In this document: in pieces, positions 18,440-28,050 of the stretch | Layout of the letters: each line of letters begins with the position of its first letter | Numbering within the stretch: position 1 is the first letter of the stretch | Assembly: GCA_003331885.1 (NCBI GenBank) | Contig: QOPZ01000002.1 | Span: 1 to 64,000, forward strand | Origin: Cryomorphaceae bacterium | GTDB lineage: Bacteria > Bacteroidota > Bacteroidia > Flavobacteriales > Flavobacteriaceae | DNA: 64,000 bases | Reading direction: 5' to 3' | Made by a program: the position numbers and the translations under genes | Notes under the pieces: generated by a model | What the model saw: only the letters and a program-made list of their open reading frames with translations | Told to the model about the DNA's origin: nothing | Database searches by the model: none

Positions 18440-18513
18440 AAATTTGTTGATAAATTCTTTAAAAGGTTAAAAAACATTAATAATTATCTTCAAAAAACTT
18501 GATTTTTTTAACA

Positions 18514-18521
18514 TAAATTTG
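18514..18521 (+). promoter_or_regulatory. -7 promoter element of purL
   Basis: TAAATTTG is an exact TAnnTTTG match ending only 10 bases before the purL ATG, which predicts a leader of just a few bases. A TTG lies 12 bases upstream (18499-18501), closer than the usual 17-23. The remaining 18440-18513 is AT-rich with no other signal seen. Confidence 0.5.
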
Positions 18522-18531
18522 ATGCTAACAA

Positions 18532-21500
18532 ATGGTATCCTTTTTTAAATCAAAAAGTAATGAAATTTATGCTGTAAATGCAAATACAAAACTCAATGAT
18601 AATGAATTAGAAAAACTTGTTTGGTTATTTTCAAATGCAGAATATTTAAATTCAAAAAAAATTCAAAAAAAATATATTGGACCAAGAAAGACTATGGTTA
18701 CACCATGGTCAACAAATGCAGTAGAAATTACTCAAAACATGGGTTTTTCAAATATCATAAGAATTGAAAAATTTAAGCCATTTAAAGAAGGTTTTAGTTT
18801 TGATAAAATGACAAATGAGTTATATAATGAATTAGATCAAAGCCTTTTTAATATTGATATAAAACCTGAAACAGTAAAAGAAATAATAAACATTGAAGAT
18901 TATAACCAAAAAGAAGGTCTTGCTCTAAGCAATGAGGAAGTAAAATATTTAGAAAATTTATCTAAAAAAATAAATAGAAACTTAACAGACTCTGAGGTTT
19001 TCGGTTTTTCACAAGTCAATTCAGAACATTGTAGACATAAAATATTTAATGGAAAATTTATTATAAATAATCAAGAAATGTCTGAGTCACTTTTTGACTT
19101 AATTAAGAAGACTACAAAATTAAACCCAAATAATGTCGTTTCTGCATATAAGGATAATGTTGCTTTTATTAATGGACCTTTAATTCAACAATTTGCTCCT
19201 GAGTTTGGAAATAAACCATCTATTTATCGAGAATCAAAATTTAAATCAATAATATCATTAAAAGCTGAAACACATAATTTTCCAACCACAGTTGAACCTT
19301 TTAGTGGTGCTGCAACTGGTTCCGGAGGTGAGATTAGAGATAGATTAGCAGGAGGACAAGGATCTTTACCTTTAGCTGGGACAGCAGTCTACATGACTCC
19401 ATATCCTAGGTTTGATGATTTGATAATTGGATTCAAAGATAGAGATTGGTTGTATCAGAAACCTAAGGAAATTTTAATTAAGGCTTCTAATGGTGCTTCA
19501 GATTTTGGAAACAAATTTGGTCAACCATTAATTTCTGGCTCATTATTAACATTTGAACATCAAGAAAAAGATAAATCTTTAGGCTTTGACAAAGTTATTA
19601 TGCTTGCAGGAGGCATTGGTTTTGCTAAGCTTGTTCACTCTAAAAAAGAGAAAATTAAAGAAGGAGATTTAATTATTGTATTAGGTGGTGATAATTATAG
19701 AATTGGAATGGGAGGTGCTGCTGTATCTTCAACTGAAACTGGTAAATATAGCTCTGGAATTGAGCTGAACGCCGTTCAAAGATCAAATCCTGAAATGCAA
19801 AAAAGAGTATCAAATGCAATAAGAGCTGTTGTAGAGTCTGAAAACAACTTTATAAAATCAATACATGATCATGGAGCTGGTGGACATTTAAATTGTATTT
19901 CAGAATTAGTTGAAGACACAGGTGGTATTTTAAATGTAGATGATTTACCTGTAGGAGACAAAACTTTATCTGCCAAAGAAATAATTGGAAATGAGTCTCA
20001 AGAAAGAATGGGGCTTGTTATTCATCCCAAGGACTTGAATAAGTTAAAAGAAATTTGCGAAAGAGAAAATGCTCCAATCTATGTTGTAGGAAAAGTAAAA
20101 GAAAATAAAAGATTTTTAGTTAAATCAAAAAAAGAAAATGAAAATATAATTGATCTTAACCTGTCTGATTTTTTTGGAAATTCTCCAAAAACAATTCTAA
20201 AAGATATTAAACAAAAAGTTAATTATACAGATCTTGTTTATAAAGAAAGTTTAATTGAAGAATATCTTGAGAAAGTTTTAAACCTTGAATCAGTTGCTTG
20301 TAAAGATTGGTTAACAAATAAAGTAGACAGATGTGTGACAGGAAAAGTTGCTCTTCAACAATGCACTGGTCCATTACAAATTCCTCTAAATAATTGTGGA
20401 GTTATGGCTCTAGATTTTAATTCCATGGAGGGTATCGCAACATCAATAGGACATTCTCCACTGACAAGCTTAATCGACCCTACATGTGGCTCAAGAAACT
20501 CAATTGGTGAAGCTCTAACTAATTTGATATGGTCTCCATTAAAAAACGAATTAAAATCTGTTTCACTTTCAGCAAATTGGATGTGGCCAGCTAATAATGA
20601 GGGTGAAAACTCTAGACTTTATGATGCAGTTAAAGCATGTTCTGATTTTTGCATTGAATTAGGAATTAATGTACCAACTGGAAAGGACTCAATGTCGATG
20701 AAACAAAAATACCCTAGAGAAGAGGTAGTTTCCCCAGGCACTGTAATTATTTCAGCAACAGCTCACAGTGACAACTTTAGAAAAACAGTGGAACCTTATT
20801 TAAAAGAGAAGAATTCCAATCTTTACTATATAAACATGTCTTCTTGTGAATATAATCTTGGAGGTTCTGCCCTTTTTCAAAGCAATAATAAAGTTGGAAA
20901 AAAATGTAATGACATTAAATCAACAAAATATTTTAAAAAAATATTTGATTCAATTCAAATTGCCATAAAAAAAGACTTGATATATTCAGGTCATGATATC
21001 AGCTCAGGTGGTTTGATAACATGTTTATTAGAAATGTGTTTTGTCAGCGATGATCTAGGTTTAAATGTTAATCTTTCTAATGTTAATGAAAAAGATATAA
21101 TAAAACTTTTATTTAGTGAGAATCATGGTATAATATTTCAAGCAAATAAAGAAATTGAAAAACATCTAAGTTCAGAAGATATCAGATTTATTAATATAGG
21201 ATCATGTGAAAAAAGTGATTATTTAATGATTTCCAAAAATGATTTCAAATTAAATTTAGATATAAATTATTATAGAAAAATATGGTTTAAAAAATCTTAT
21301 TTATTTGACAAATTACAAAGTGGAAAAACTAAAGCAAAAGAAAGATTCGATAATATCTCTTCCTCTAAACTAAATTTTAAATTTCCTAAATGGTTTGAAT
21401 CCAAATTTAATTTCAAAGCAAATAAAAAAATTAAAGCAGCTATAATTAGAGATAAAGGAAGTAATTCAGAGCGAGAAATGGCTTATGCTATGCATATTTC

Positions 21501-22170
21501 TGGTTTCGAAGTCAGAGATGTACACATGACAGATTTAATCTCAGGAAGAGAGACGTTAGAAGATATAAGTTTTTTAGTTGCTGTAGGTGGGTTTTCAAAT
21601 TCAGATGTTCTCGGATCTGCTAAAGGGTGGGCAGGATCTTTTATATATAATGAACAAGCAAATAAAACTTTAAAAAGATTTTACAATAGAAAAGACACAT
21701 TATCCTTAGGTGTTTGTAATGGCTGTCAATTGTTTATAGAATTAGGTTTATTACACCCAGATCATGAGCAAAAACCAAAAATGGATTATAATGAAAGTAG
21801 TAAATTTGAATGTGTATTTACAAGTGTTAAGATTTCTAAAAATAACTCTGTAATGTTTAACAATTTTGGTGATAGCGAGTTGGGTATTTGGTCTGCTCAC
21901 GGAGAGGGAAGATTTAGATTACCAAAATCTGAAAGTGAATATAATATTATTGCTAAATATTCAAACTCCTCCTTCCCTACCAATCCGAATGGATCTGATT
22001 ATGACACCGCTATTATTTCTAATGAAGATGGAAGGCATATTGCAATGATGCCTCATCTTGAAAGATCAACATTTCCATGGAATTGGGGCTATTACCCAAA
22101 ACCAAAAGAAACAGATCAAATATCTCCTTGGATATATGCTTTTATCAATGCATATAATTGGTTAAAATAA
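18532..22170 (+). CDS. purL: Phosphoribosylformylglycinamidine synthase (single-chain FGAM synthase)
   Basis: Performs the fourth step of de novo purine synthesis, converting FGAR to FGAM with glutamine and ATP. At 1212 residues it is the large single-chain form. The synthetase part contains SQVNSEHCRHKIFNG (~160-175), KAETHNFPTTVEPFSGAATGSGGEIRD (starting ~244; first 20 residues are the ATP site) and a second AIRS-like repeat. The C-terminal glutaminase has the nucleophile in LGVCNGCQ (~1062-1069) and AHGEGRF later. It starts at ATG with MVSFFKSKSNEIYAV. It stands as its own transcription unit. Confidence 0.97.
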   Translation: MVSFFKSKSNEIYAVNANTKLNDNELEKLVWLFSNAEYLNSKKIQKKYIGPRKTMVTPWSTNAVEITQNMGFSNIIRIEKFKPFKEGFSFDKMTNELYNELDQSLFNIDIKPETVKEIINIEDYNQKEGLALSNEEVKYLENLSKKINRNLTDSEVFGFSQVNSEHCRHKIFNGKFIINNQEMSESLFDLIKKTTKLNPNNVVSAYKDNVAFINGPLIQQFAPEFGNKPSIYRESKFKSIISLKAETHNFPTTVEPFSGAATGSGGEIRDRLAGGQGSLPLAGTAVYMTPYPRFDDLIIGFKDRDWLYQKPKEILIKASNGASDFGNKFGQPLISGSLLTFEHQEKDKSLGFDKVIMLAGGIGFAKLVHSKKEKIKEGDLIIVLGGDNYRIGMGGAAVSSTETGKYSSGIELNAVQRSNPEMQKRVSNAIRAVVESENNFIKSIHDHGAGGHLNCISELVEDTGGILNVDDLPVGDKTLSAKEIIGNESQERMGLVIHPKDLNKLKEICERENAPIYVVGKVKENKRFLVKSKKENENIIDLNLSDFFGNSPKTILKDIKQKVNYTDLVYKESLIEEYLEKVLNLESVACKDWLTNKVDRCVTGKVALQQCTGPLQIPLNNCGVMALDFNSMEGIATSIGHSPLTSLIDPTCGSRNSIGEALTNLIWSPLKNELKSVSLSANWMWPANNEGENSRLYDAVKACSDFCIELGINVPTGKDSMSMKQKYPREEVVSPGTVIISATAHSDNFRKTVEPYLKEKNSNLYYINMSSCEYNLGGSALFQSNNKVGKKCNDIKSTKYFKKIFDSIQIAIKKDLIYSGHDISSGGLITCLLEMCFVSDDLGLNVNLSNVNEKDIIKLLFSENHGIIFQANKEIEKHLSSEDIRFINIGSCEKSDYLMISKNDFKLNLDINYYRKIWFKKSYLFDKLQSGKTKAKERFDNISSSKLNFKFPKWFESKFNFKANKKIKAAIIRDKGSNSEREMAYAMHISGFEVRDVHMTDLISGRETLEDISFLVAVGGFSNSDVLGSAKGWAGSFIYNEQANKTLKRFYNRKDTLSLGVCNGCQLFIELGLLHPDHEQKPKMDYNESSKFECVFTSVKISKNNSVMFNNFGDSELGIWSAHGEGRFRLPKSESEYNIIAKYSNSSFPTNPNGSDYDTAIISNEDGRHIAMMPHLERSTFPWNWGYYPKPKETDQISPWIYAFINAYNWLK

Positions 22171-22174
22171 ATTT

Positions 22175-22202
22175 AAATATACTATGCGTGCATAGTATAT
22201 TT
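22175..22202. promoter_or_regulatory. 28-nt perfect palindrome, candidate MarR operator
   Basis: Two 13-base arms (AAATATACTATGC and its exact complement) flank a GT centre. It ends 17 bases before the marR ATG and overlaps the region where the promoter must lie. The downstream run of T (22198-22205) means the palindrome could also act as a terminator for purL. MarR proteins typically bind 16-20 bp palindromes near their own promoter; autoregulation is inference. Confidence 0.7.
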
Positions 22203-22219
22203 TTTGTATATTTAATTTT

Positions 22220-22651
22220 ATGTCAAAATACACCATTGATCATGAACTGAGGTATACATGGCAGTCTGTTTCTAAGATGTATAATGAAGAGGCTACAAAA
22301 GTAGGTGGATCAATGGCTATTGGTTTTGCTCTTTTAAGTTTAAACCCAAAAAAAGGATTACCATCAACTTCATTGGGTCCTAAAATGGGAATGGAATCGA
22401 CAAGTTTGTCTCGTACTCTCAAAAGTATGGAGGAATATAATCTAATTAAAAGAATTCCTAACCCTAATGATGGAAGAGGTGTTTTAATTGAGTTAACAGA
22501 TTTAGGAATTGAAATGAGAGATGCATCAAAAGATGTGGTAATGAAGTTTAATAGTGTAATTATTAAAAAAATAGGAAAAAAAAATATGGAAGTTTTTTTT
22601 AATGTAATGCACGAAATAAACAAAACAATAAAGAATAAAGAAATATTTTAA
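22220..22651 (+). CDS. MarR family transcriptional regulator of the beta-oxidation operon
   Basis: A 143-residue winged-helix protein. The DNA-binding domain spans ~30-105, with recognition helix ESTSLSRTLKSMEEYNLI and the wing PNDGRGVLIELTDLG, both typical of MarR. N- and C-terminal helices would form the dimer interface. It is the first gene of a run whose next three genes are beta-oxidation enzymes; its stop is immediately followed by the next start. The 28-nt palindrome upstream is the likely operator, and an acyl-CoA ligand would make sense, but this is inference. Confidence 0.92.
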   Translation: MSKYTIDHELRYTWQSVSKMYNEEATKVGGSMAIGFALLSLNPKKGLPSTSLGPKMGMESTSLSRTLKSMEEYNLIKRIPNPNDGRGVLIELTDLGIEMRDASKDVVMKFNSVIIKKIGKKNMEVFFNVMHEINKTIKNKEIF

Positions 22652-25057
22652 ATGAATACAAAAATATCTAAAGTTGCTGTATTAGGATCAGGAATTATGG
22701 GATCTGGAATTGCTTGTCATTTTGCCAATATAGGGGTTGAAGTTTTACTGCTTGACATATGTCCCAAAGAATTAAATGAAATTGAAAAAAAGAAAAAACT
22801 ATCAATTGAAAGCAAAGAGGTTAAAAATCGTATTGTAAATGAAATGTTTAATAAATGTATTAAATCAAAACCTTCTCCTATTTACAATAAAAAATTTCTT
22901 AAAAGAATTAAGCTTGGAAATTTTGAAGACGATATAAAAAAAATTAATGAAGTTGATTGGATTATTGAAGTTGTTGTTGAAAAACTTGAAATTAAGAAAT
23001 CTGTTTTTGATTTAGTTGAAAAACATAGAAAAAAAGGAACACTTATTACATCTAATACCTCAGGAATTCCGATCAAACTTATGAATGAAGGAAGATCAGA
23101 TGATTTTAAGAAGTGTTTTGCAATAACTCACTTTTTTAATCCTCCAAGATATTTAAATCTATTCGAAGTAGTCCCTGGCCCAAATTGTGATAAATCTGTT
23201 CTAGATTTCTTACTTGAGTACGGAGAAAAATTTTTAGGTAAAACCTCTGTTTTGGCAAAAGATACTCCTGCTTTTATTGGAAATAGAATTGGAATATTTG
23301 GCATCATGAGTTTGTTTCACCAAATTAAAAATGGAGAGTTTTCAATAGAGGAAGTTGACACATTAACTGGACCAGCAATTGGTAGACCTAAATCAGCTAC
23401 ATTTAGAACTGCTGATATTGCTGGATTAGACACTATGTGTCATGTAGCAAATGGAGTTTTTGATAAATGTCCAAATGATGAATCCAGGAATGTATTTAAG
23501 TTACCTGAATTCCTCAATAAAATGCTTAATAAAAACATGCTTGGTAGTAAAACTAATCAAGGTTTTTATAAAAAGACTAAGGATAAAAATGGAAAAACAA
23601 AAATTCTATCTCTTGACTTAAAGACTTTTAATTATAATGATCAAAAAAAAGTAAAGTATGAAACCCTTAGCATTGCAAGAAAGTGTAAAAAAAGAGATGA
23701 AAAATTTAAAATTTTAATAAATGGAAATGATAAAGCGTCTGAATTTTATAGAGAAAATTTTGCTAGAATGTTTGGGTATGTACAAAATAGAATTCCTGAA
23801 ATTTCAGATGATATTGTAAGTATCGACGCGGCACTCAAAACTGGATTTGGTTGGAAAGAAGGTCCATTTGAAATTTGGAATTATATAGGTATTAAAGAGG
23901 GTGTTGAATTAATGAAGCAATTTGATTTAAAACCAGCTGACTGGATTAAAGAGATTATTACTAAAAAAATAAATAGTTTTTATCAAGTTAAAAACGGATT
24001 CATTGAATATTATAACATTGAGTCCAAATCTTTTAACAAAATGCCAGGTCAAGATGGATTTATTATACTTAAAAATGTTCCTGAAAATCAAGTAATATGG
24101 TCAAATAAAGAAGCTAGACTAATTGATATTGGAGACAATATTTTAAATCTTGAGTTTGGTTCAAAAATGAATGCCATAAATCAAAACATAATACAAGCTT
24201 TAGATAAGTCAGTTGATATAGCAGAAAAAGATTTTAAGGGACTTGTTCTTGGAAATGAATCAAGTCATTTTTCAGCAGGAGCTGATTTGAGTGTTATTTT
24301 CCTAGCAGCTATTGAACAAGAATATGAAGAACTTAATTTTTTCATGAAGATGTTTCAAAACACTATGATGAAATTAAGGTATTCATCGATACCAGTTATT
24401 GGTGCTCCTCATGGATACACTTTAGGAGGTGGTTGTGAAGTTTGTCTGCACTGTGATAAATTAATAGCATATAGTGAAACTTACATTGGTCTTGTTGAAG
24501 TCGGTGTTGGACTTATTCCAGGTGGCGGTGGACTTAAAGAAATGACACTTAGAGCATCTGATCAATTTAGAGCAAATGATGTGGAAGTGAATTTACTACA
24601 GGAATATTTTATAAATATTGGGATGGCAAAAACAGCTACATCTGGCTTTGAAGGATTTGATTTAGACTATTTAGTTAAAGGAAGAGATCATGTAATAATG
24701 AATAAAAAAAATCAAATTTCAATAGCTAAAAAAACTGCTCTAAATATGTATGACATGGGTTATACTAGCCCTATCAGAAGAAATGATATCAAAGTTTTAG
24801 GAAAACAAGCTTTAGGAATGATGTACGTCGGAGCTGATTCCATGTTAGCCGGTGGCTATATATCAGAACATGATAAAAAAATAGCTAATAAAGTTGCTAA
24901 TGTTCTATGTGGAGGTGAACTTTCACAGGCTACTAGAGTTTCAGAACAATACTTGTTAGATTTAGAAAGAGAAGCGTTTTTATCTCTTTGTGGAGAAAGA
25001 AAAACTTTAGAAAGAATCCAGTTTATGTTGAAAAATGGAAAACCACTAAGAAACTAA
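22652..25057 (+). CDS. 3-hydroxyacyl-CoA dehydrogenase / enoyl-CoA hydratase fusion (FadB-like)
   Basis: Bifunctional beta-oxidation enzyme of 801 residues. The order is dehydrogenase first: NAD-binding Rossmann GSGIMGSGIACHFANIG at ~12-28, the catalytic loop ITHFFNPP (His near 158), and the 3HCDH C-terminal domains to ~430. Then comes a crotonase domain (~485-700) with the oxyanion segments HFSAGADLSV and YTLGGGCEVC, and a GLIPGGGG loop. This is reversed from E. coli FadB (hydratase first) and is known in Bacteroidota and Actinobacteria. It lies between marR and the thiolase with no gaps, forming one operon. Confidence 0.93.
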   Translation: MNTKISKVAVLGSGIMGSGIACHFANIGVEVLLLDICPKELNEIEKKKKLSIESKEVKNRIVNEMFNKCIKSKPSPIYNKKFLKRIKLGNFEDDIKKINEVDWIIEVVVEKLEIKKSVFDLVEKHRKKGTLITSNTSGIPIKLMNEGRSDDFKKCFAITHFFNPPRYLNLFEVVPGPNCDKSVLDFLLEYGEKFLGKTSVLAKDTPAFIGNRIGIFGIMSLFHQIKNGEFSIEEVDTLTGPAIGRPKSATFRTADIAGLDTMCHVANGVFDKCPNDESRNVFKLPEFLNKMLNKNMLGSKTNQGFYKKTKDKNGKTKILSLDLKTFNYNDQKKVKYETLSIARKCKKRDEKFKILINGNDKASEFYRENFARMFGYVQNRIPEISDDIVSIDAALKTGFGWKEGPFEIWNYIGIKEGVELMKQFDLKPADWIKEIITKKINSFYQVKNGFIEYYNIESKSFNKMPGQDGFIILKNVPENQVIWSNKEARLIDIGDNILNLEFGSKMNAINQNIIQALDKSVDIAEKDFKGLVLGNESSHFSAGADLSVIFLAAIEQEYEELNFFMKMFQNTMMKLRYSSIPVIGAPHGYTLGGGCEVCLHCDKLIAYSETYIGLVEVGVGLIPGGGGLKEMTLRASDQFRANDVEVNLLQEYFINIGMAKTATSGFEGFDLDYLVKGRDHVIMNKKNQISIAKKTALNMYDMGYTSPIRRNDIKVLGKQALGMMYVGADSMLAGGYISEHDKKIANKVANVLCGGELSQATRVSEQYLLDLEREAFLSLCGERKTLERIQFMLKNGKPLRN

Positions 25058-25058
25058 T

Positions 25059-26240
25059 ATGAAAGAAGCATATATAATTAAAGCATATAGAACTGCAGTT
25101 GGCAAAGCACCAAGGGGGTTTTTTAAATTTAAAAGACCAGATGAATTAGCTGCAGAAACAATTGAATATTTAATTTCACAAATACCTGATTTTGATAAAA
25201 AACTAATTGATGACTTAATTGTTGGAAATGCAATGCCTGAAGCTGAGCAAGGTTTTAATGTAGCTAGATTAATCTCACTAATGGGGTTAAAAGTTGATGA
25301 TGTACCAGGCGTCACAATTAACAGATTTTGTGCATCTGGTCTGGAAACTATTGCTATTGCAACTGCAAAAATTAAATCAGGAATGTCAGATTGTATAATT
25401 GCTGGAGGTGTTGAAAGTATGAGTTATATACCTATGACAGGTTTTAAACCAGTTCCAAATTACAATACTGTATCAAAAGGAAAAGAAGATTACTATTGGG
25501 GAATGGGATTAACAGCAGAACAAGTTGCAAAAGAATATAAAATTTCGAGAGAAAGTCAAGATGTTTTTGCTTATGAATCACATCAAAAAGCAATAAAAGC
25601 TTTGGAAGATGAAAAATTTAAATCTCAGATTGCACCGATTAGCGTAAAGGAAATCTATTTAGATGAAAATTTAAAAAGAAATGAAAGAGAAATGGTTTTT
25701 GACAAGGATCAAGGTCCGCGAAAAGACACAAGCGTTGAAGCTTTATCTAACTTAAGACCTGTTTTTTCAGCAACTGGATCTGTAACTGCAGGGAATTCAT
25801 CTCAAATGAGTGATGGTGCTGCATTTGTAATGATTGTTAGTGAAAAAATGCTAAAAGTACTTAATGTTGAACCAATTGCTAAGTTAGTTGGATATAGTGT
25901 AGCTGGTTTACCTCCTAAAATAATGGGAATGGGTCCAGTAAGAGCTGTTCCAAAAGTTTTAGATCAAGTTGGTATGAAAATAAATGATATTGAACTTATA
26001 GAACTTAATGAAGCTTTTGCATCTCAATCTATCGCTGTTATCAATGAATTAAAACTTGAAAAAAATATTGTAAATGTAAATGGAGGAGCAATTGCATTAG
26101 GTCATCCACTTGGATGCTCTGGTGCAAAACTTTCTGTTCAACTATTTGAAGAAATGAAAAATAGAAAATTAAAATATGGTATGGTAACGATGTGTGTTGG
26201 TACTGGACAAGGTGCTGCAGGAATTTTTGAAAAATTATAA
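25059..26240 (+). CDS. fadA: Acetyl-CoA C-acyltransferase (3-ketoacyl-CoA thiolase)
   Basis: Carries out the last step of the beta-oxidation cycle, releasing acetyl-CoA. The 393 residues contain the acyl-accepting Cys in INRFCASGLETIA (Cys near 90), the GGAIALGHPLGCSGAK motif with the catalytic His near 348, and the C-terminal MCVGTGQGAAG with the second catalytic Cys near 381. The start ATG follows the fusion gene stop by one base, and the acyl-CoA dehydrogenase gene follows after two bases, so the operon is tightly coupled. A biosynthetic thiolase is less likely given this context. Confidence 0.94.
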   Translation: MKEAYIIKAYRTAVGKAPRGFFKFKRPDELAAETIEYLISQIPDFDKKLIDDLIVGNAMPEAEQGFNVARLISLMGLKVDDVPGVTINRFCASGLETIAIATAKIKSGMSDCIIAGGVESMSYIPMTGFKPVPNYNTVSKGKEDYYWGMGLTAEQVAKEYKISRESQDVFAYESHQKAIKALEDEKFKSQIAPISVKEIYLDENLKRNEREMVFDKDQGPRKDTSVEALSNLRPVFSATGSVTAGNSSQMSDGAAFVMIVSEKMLKVLNVEPIAKLVGYSVAGLPPKIMGMGPVRAVPKVLDQVGMKINDIELIELNEAFASQSIAVINELKLEKNIVNVNGGAIALGHPLGCSGAKLSVQLFEEMKNRKLKYGMVTMCVGTGQGAAGIFEKL

Positions 26241-26242
26241 TT

Positions 26243-28045
26243 ATGGAAACTTTAGAGAAAAAAATAACAAGGGGAGCTGAATTTATAATCAAACAAACAG
26301 ATTGTAAAGACGTATTCACACCTGAGGATTTCACAGATGAGCAAAAAATGATGAAGGAGGCAGTTCATGATTTTGCTGAAAAAGAAATTTGGAGTAAAAA
26401 AAGTGAATTTGAAAAACACAACTATGATTTAACATTTGATGTTATTAAGAAAGCCGGAGAACTTGGTTTTCTTGGTATAGGTGTGCCAGAGGAATATGGA
26501 GGTTTAGGGATGTCTTTTACCTCTTCTATGTTAGTTTGTGATTATATTTCTGGAAGTTCTGGTTCAACATCAACAGCGTATGGGGCTCATACTGGTATTG
26601 GAACATTCCCAATTTTACTTTATGGAAATGAAGAACAAAAGAAAAAATATGTACCAAAATTAGCTTCAGGAGAACATATTGGTGCATACTGTTTGACTGA
26701 GCCAAGTGCAGGATCTGATGCAAATAATGGAAAAACAAAAGCAGTTCTTTCGGAAGACAAGAAATATTATTTAATTACGGGTCAAAAAATGTGGATTTCA
26801 AACGCAGGATATGCTGATATATTTACAGTTTTTGCTAGAATTGAAGATGACAAGAACATTACGGCTTTTATTGTTCCAAACGATCCAAAAAATGGTATTA
26901 AGTTGGGAAATGAAGAATCTAAACTTGGTATTCATTCCTCATCAACCAGACAAGTTTTTTTTAGTGAAACAAAAGTACCTGTTGAAAATATGATTTCTAA
27001 AAGAGGAAATGGATTTAAAATTGCCTTAAATGCTTTGAATATTGGAAGAATAAAGTTGGCAGCCGCAGCGCTTGATGGAGAAAGAAGAGTAACTAGTTCT
27101 GCAATTCGATATGCTAATCAAAGAGAACAATTTAATTCTAAAATAATTGAGTTTGGTGCTGTAAAGGAAATGCTAGTTAAAATGGCTATGGAAACATATG
27201 TTGATGAATCAGCAACCTACAGAGCATCTAAAAATATTGAAGATAGAATTTCTATTCTCAAGTCAAATGGTAAAACACATCAAGAAGCTGAACTTAAAGG
27301 CGTAGAAGAATATGTAGTAGAATGTTCTATTTTAAAGGTAGCGGTTTCTGAGCATCTTCAAAATTGTACAGACTTAGGAATTCAAATCTATGGTGGAATG
27401 GGTTATTCAACTGAAACTCCAATGGAATCTGCCTGGAGAGATGCACGAATTGCAAGAATTTATGAGGGAACAAATGAAATAAACAGGTTGCTAATAATTG
27501 GAATGATAATTAAAAAAGCACTAAAAGGTCATTTAAATTTAATTGAAAAAGCAGAAGAAGTTGCTAATGAACTTACAGAGATTCCAAGTTTTGATGTTCC
27601 AGAATTTAATGAACTTTTCTCTGAAGAAAAATATCTTATTCAAAATCTTAAAAAAGTGTTCTTAATGCTGGCTGGGGCTGGTATGAAAAAATTTGGAATG
27701 GATTTAGAAAAAGAGCAAGAGGTTTTGTTAAGAATATCTGATATAATAATTGAAATTTATATGTCTGAATCTGCAATTTTGAGGACTGAAAAAAACTCGT
27801 CAAGATATGGTATAGATAAAGTTTCAAGTCAAATTGCTATGAGTAAGCTTTATCTATATCAAGCTTGCGATATAATTATTTCTAAAGCAAAAGAGTTGAT
27901 AGTCTCATTATCTGAAGGAACAGAGCAAAAGTTTTTATTAGCTGGTTTGAAAAGATTTACTAAATACTTTAATTATCCAAATACAATTGAATTAAAAAGA
28001 CAAATTGCTGATGTTTTGGAAAAAGAGAATAAATATCCTTTTTAA
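26243..28045 (+). CDS. Acyl-CoA dehydrogenase
   Basis: An FAD enzyme that makes the first double bond in fatty acyl-CoA breakdown. At 600 residues it is longer than the ~380-residue classical enzymes and carries a C-terminal helical extension (~430-600) like the ~600-residue Bacteroidota branch. Key features include GAYCLTEPSAGSDA (FAD/substrate loop near 150), KMWISNAGYAD near 183, the catalytic base in YEGTNEINR (Glu near 412) and IYGGMGYS near 386. Electrons would pass to an electron-transfer flavoprotein not encoded here. It is the last gene of the MarR-led operon. Confidence 0.93.
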   Translation: METLEKKITRGAEFIIKQTDCKDVFTPEDFTDEQKMMKEAVHDFAEKEIWSKKSEFEKHNYDLTFDVIKKAGELGFLGIGVPEEYGGLGMSFTSSMLVCDYISGSSGSTSTAYGAHTGIGTFPILLYGNEEQKKKYVPKLASGEHIGAYCLTEPSAGSDANNGKTKAVLSEDKKYYLITGQKMWISNAGYADIFTVFARIEDDKNITAFIVPNDPKNGIKLGNEESKLGIHSSSTRQVFFSETKVPVENMISKRGNGFKIALNALNIGRIKLAAAALDGERRVTSSAIRYANQREQFNSKIIEFGAVKEMLVKMAMETYVDESATYRASKNIEDRISILKSNGKTHQEAELKGVEEYVVECSILKVAVSEHLQNCTDLGIQIYGGMGYSTETPMESAWRDARIARIYEGTNEINRLLIIGMIIKKALKGHLNLIEKAEEVANELTEIPSFDVPEFNELFSEEKYLIQNLKKVFLMLAGAGMKKFGMDLEKEQEVLLRISDIIIEIYMSESAILRTEKNSSRYGIDKVSSQIAMSKLYLYQACDIIISKAKELIVSLSEGTEQKFLLAGLKRFTKYFNYPNTIELKRQIADVLEKENKYPF

Positions 28046-28050
28046 ATCTA

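Noticed and set aside
18440-18531. Riboswitch before purL
   Set aside because: No conserved purine riboswitch core or stable helix is seen in this short AT-rich gap.
22240-22623. Antisense reading frame of 127 residues over marR
   Set aside because: Opposite-strand shadow of a clear MarR gene with no family signal.
26041-26334. Antisense frame across the thiolase/dehydrogenase junction
   Set aside because: His/Leu/Gln-rich shadow typical of AT-rich coding DNA read on the other strand; both genes on the plus strand are certain.
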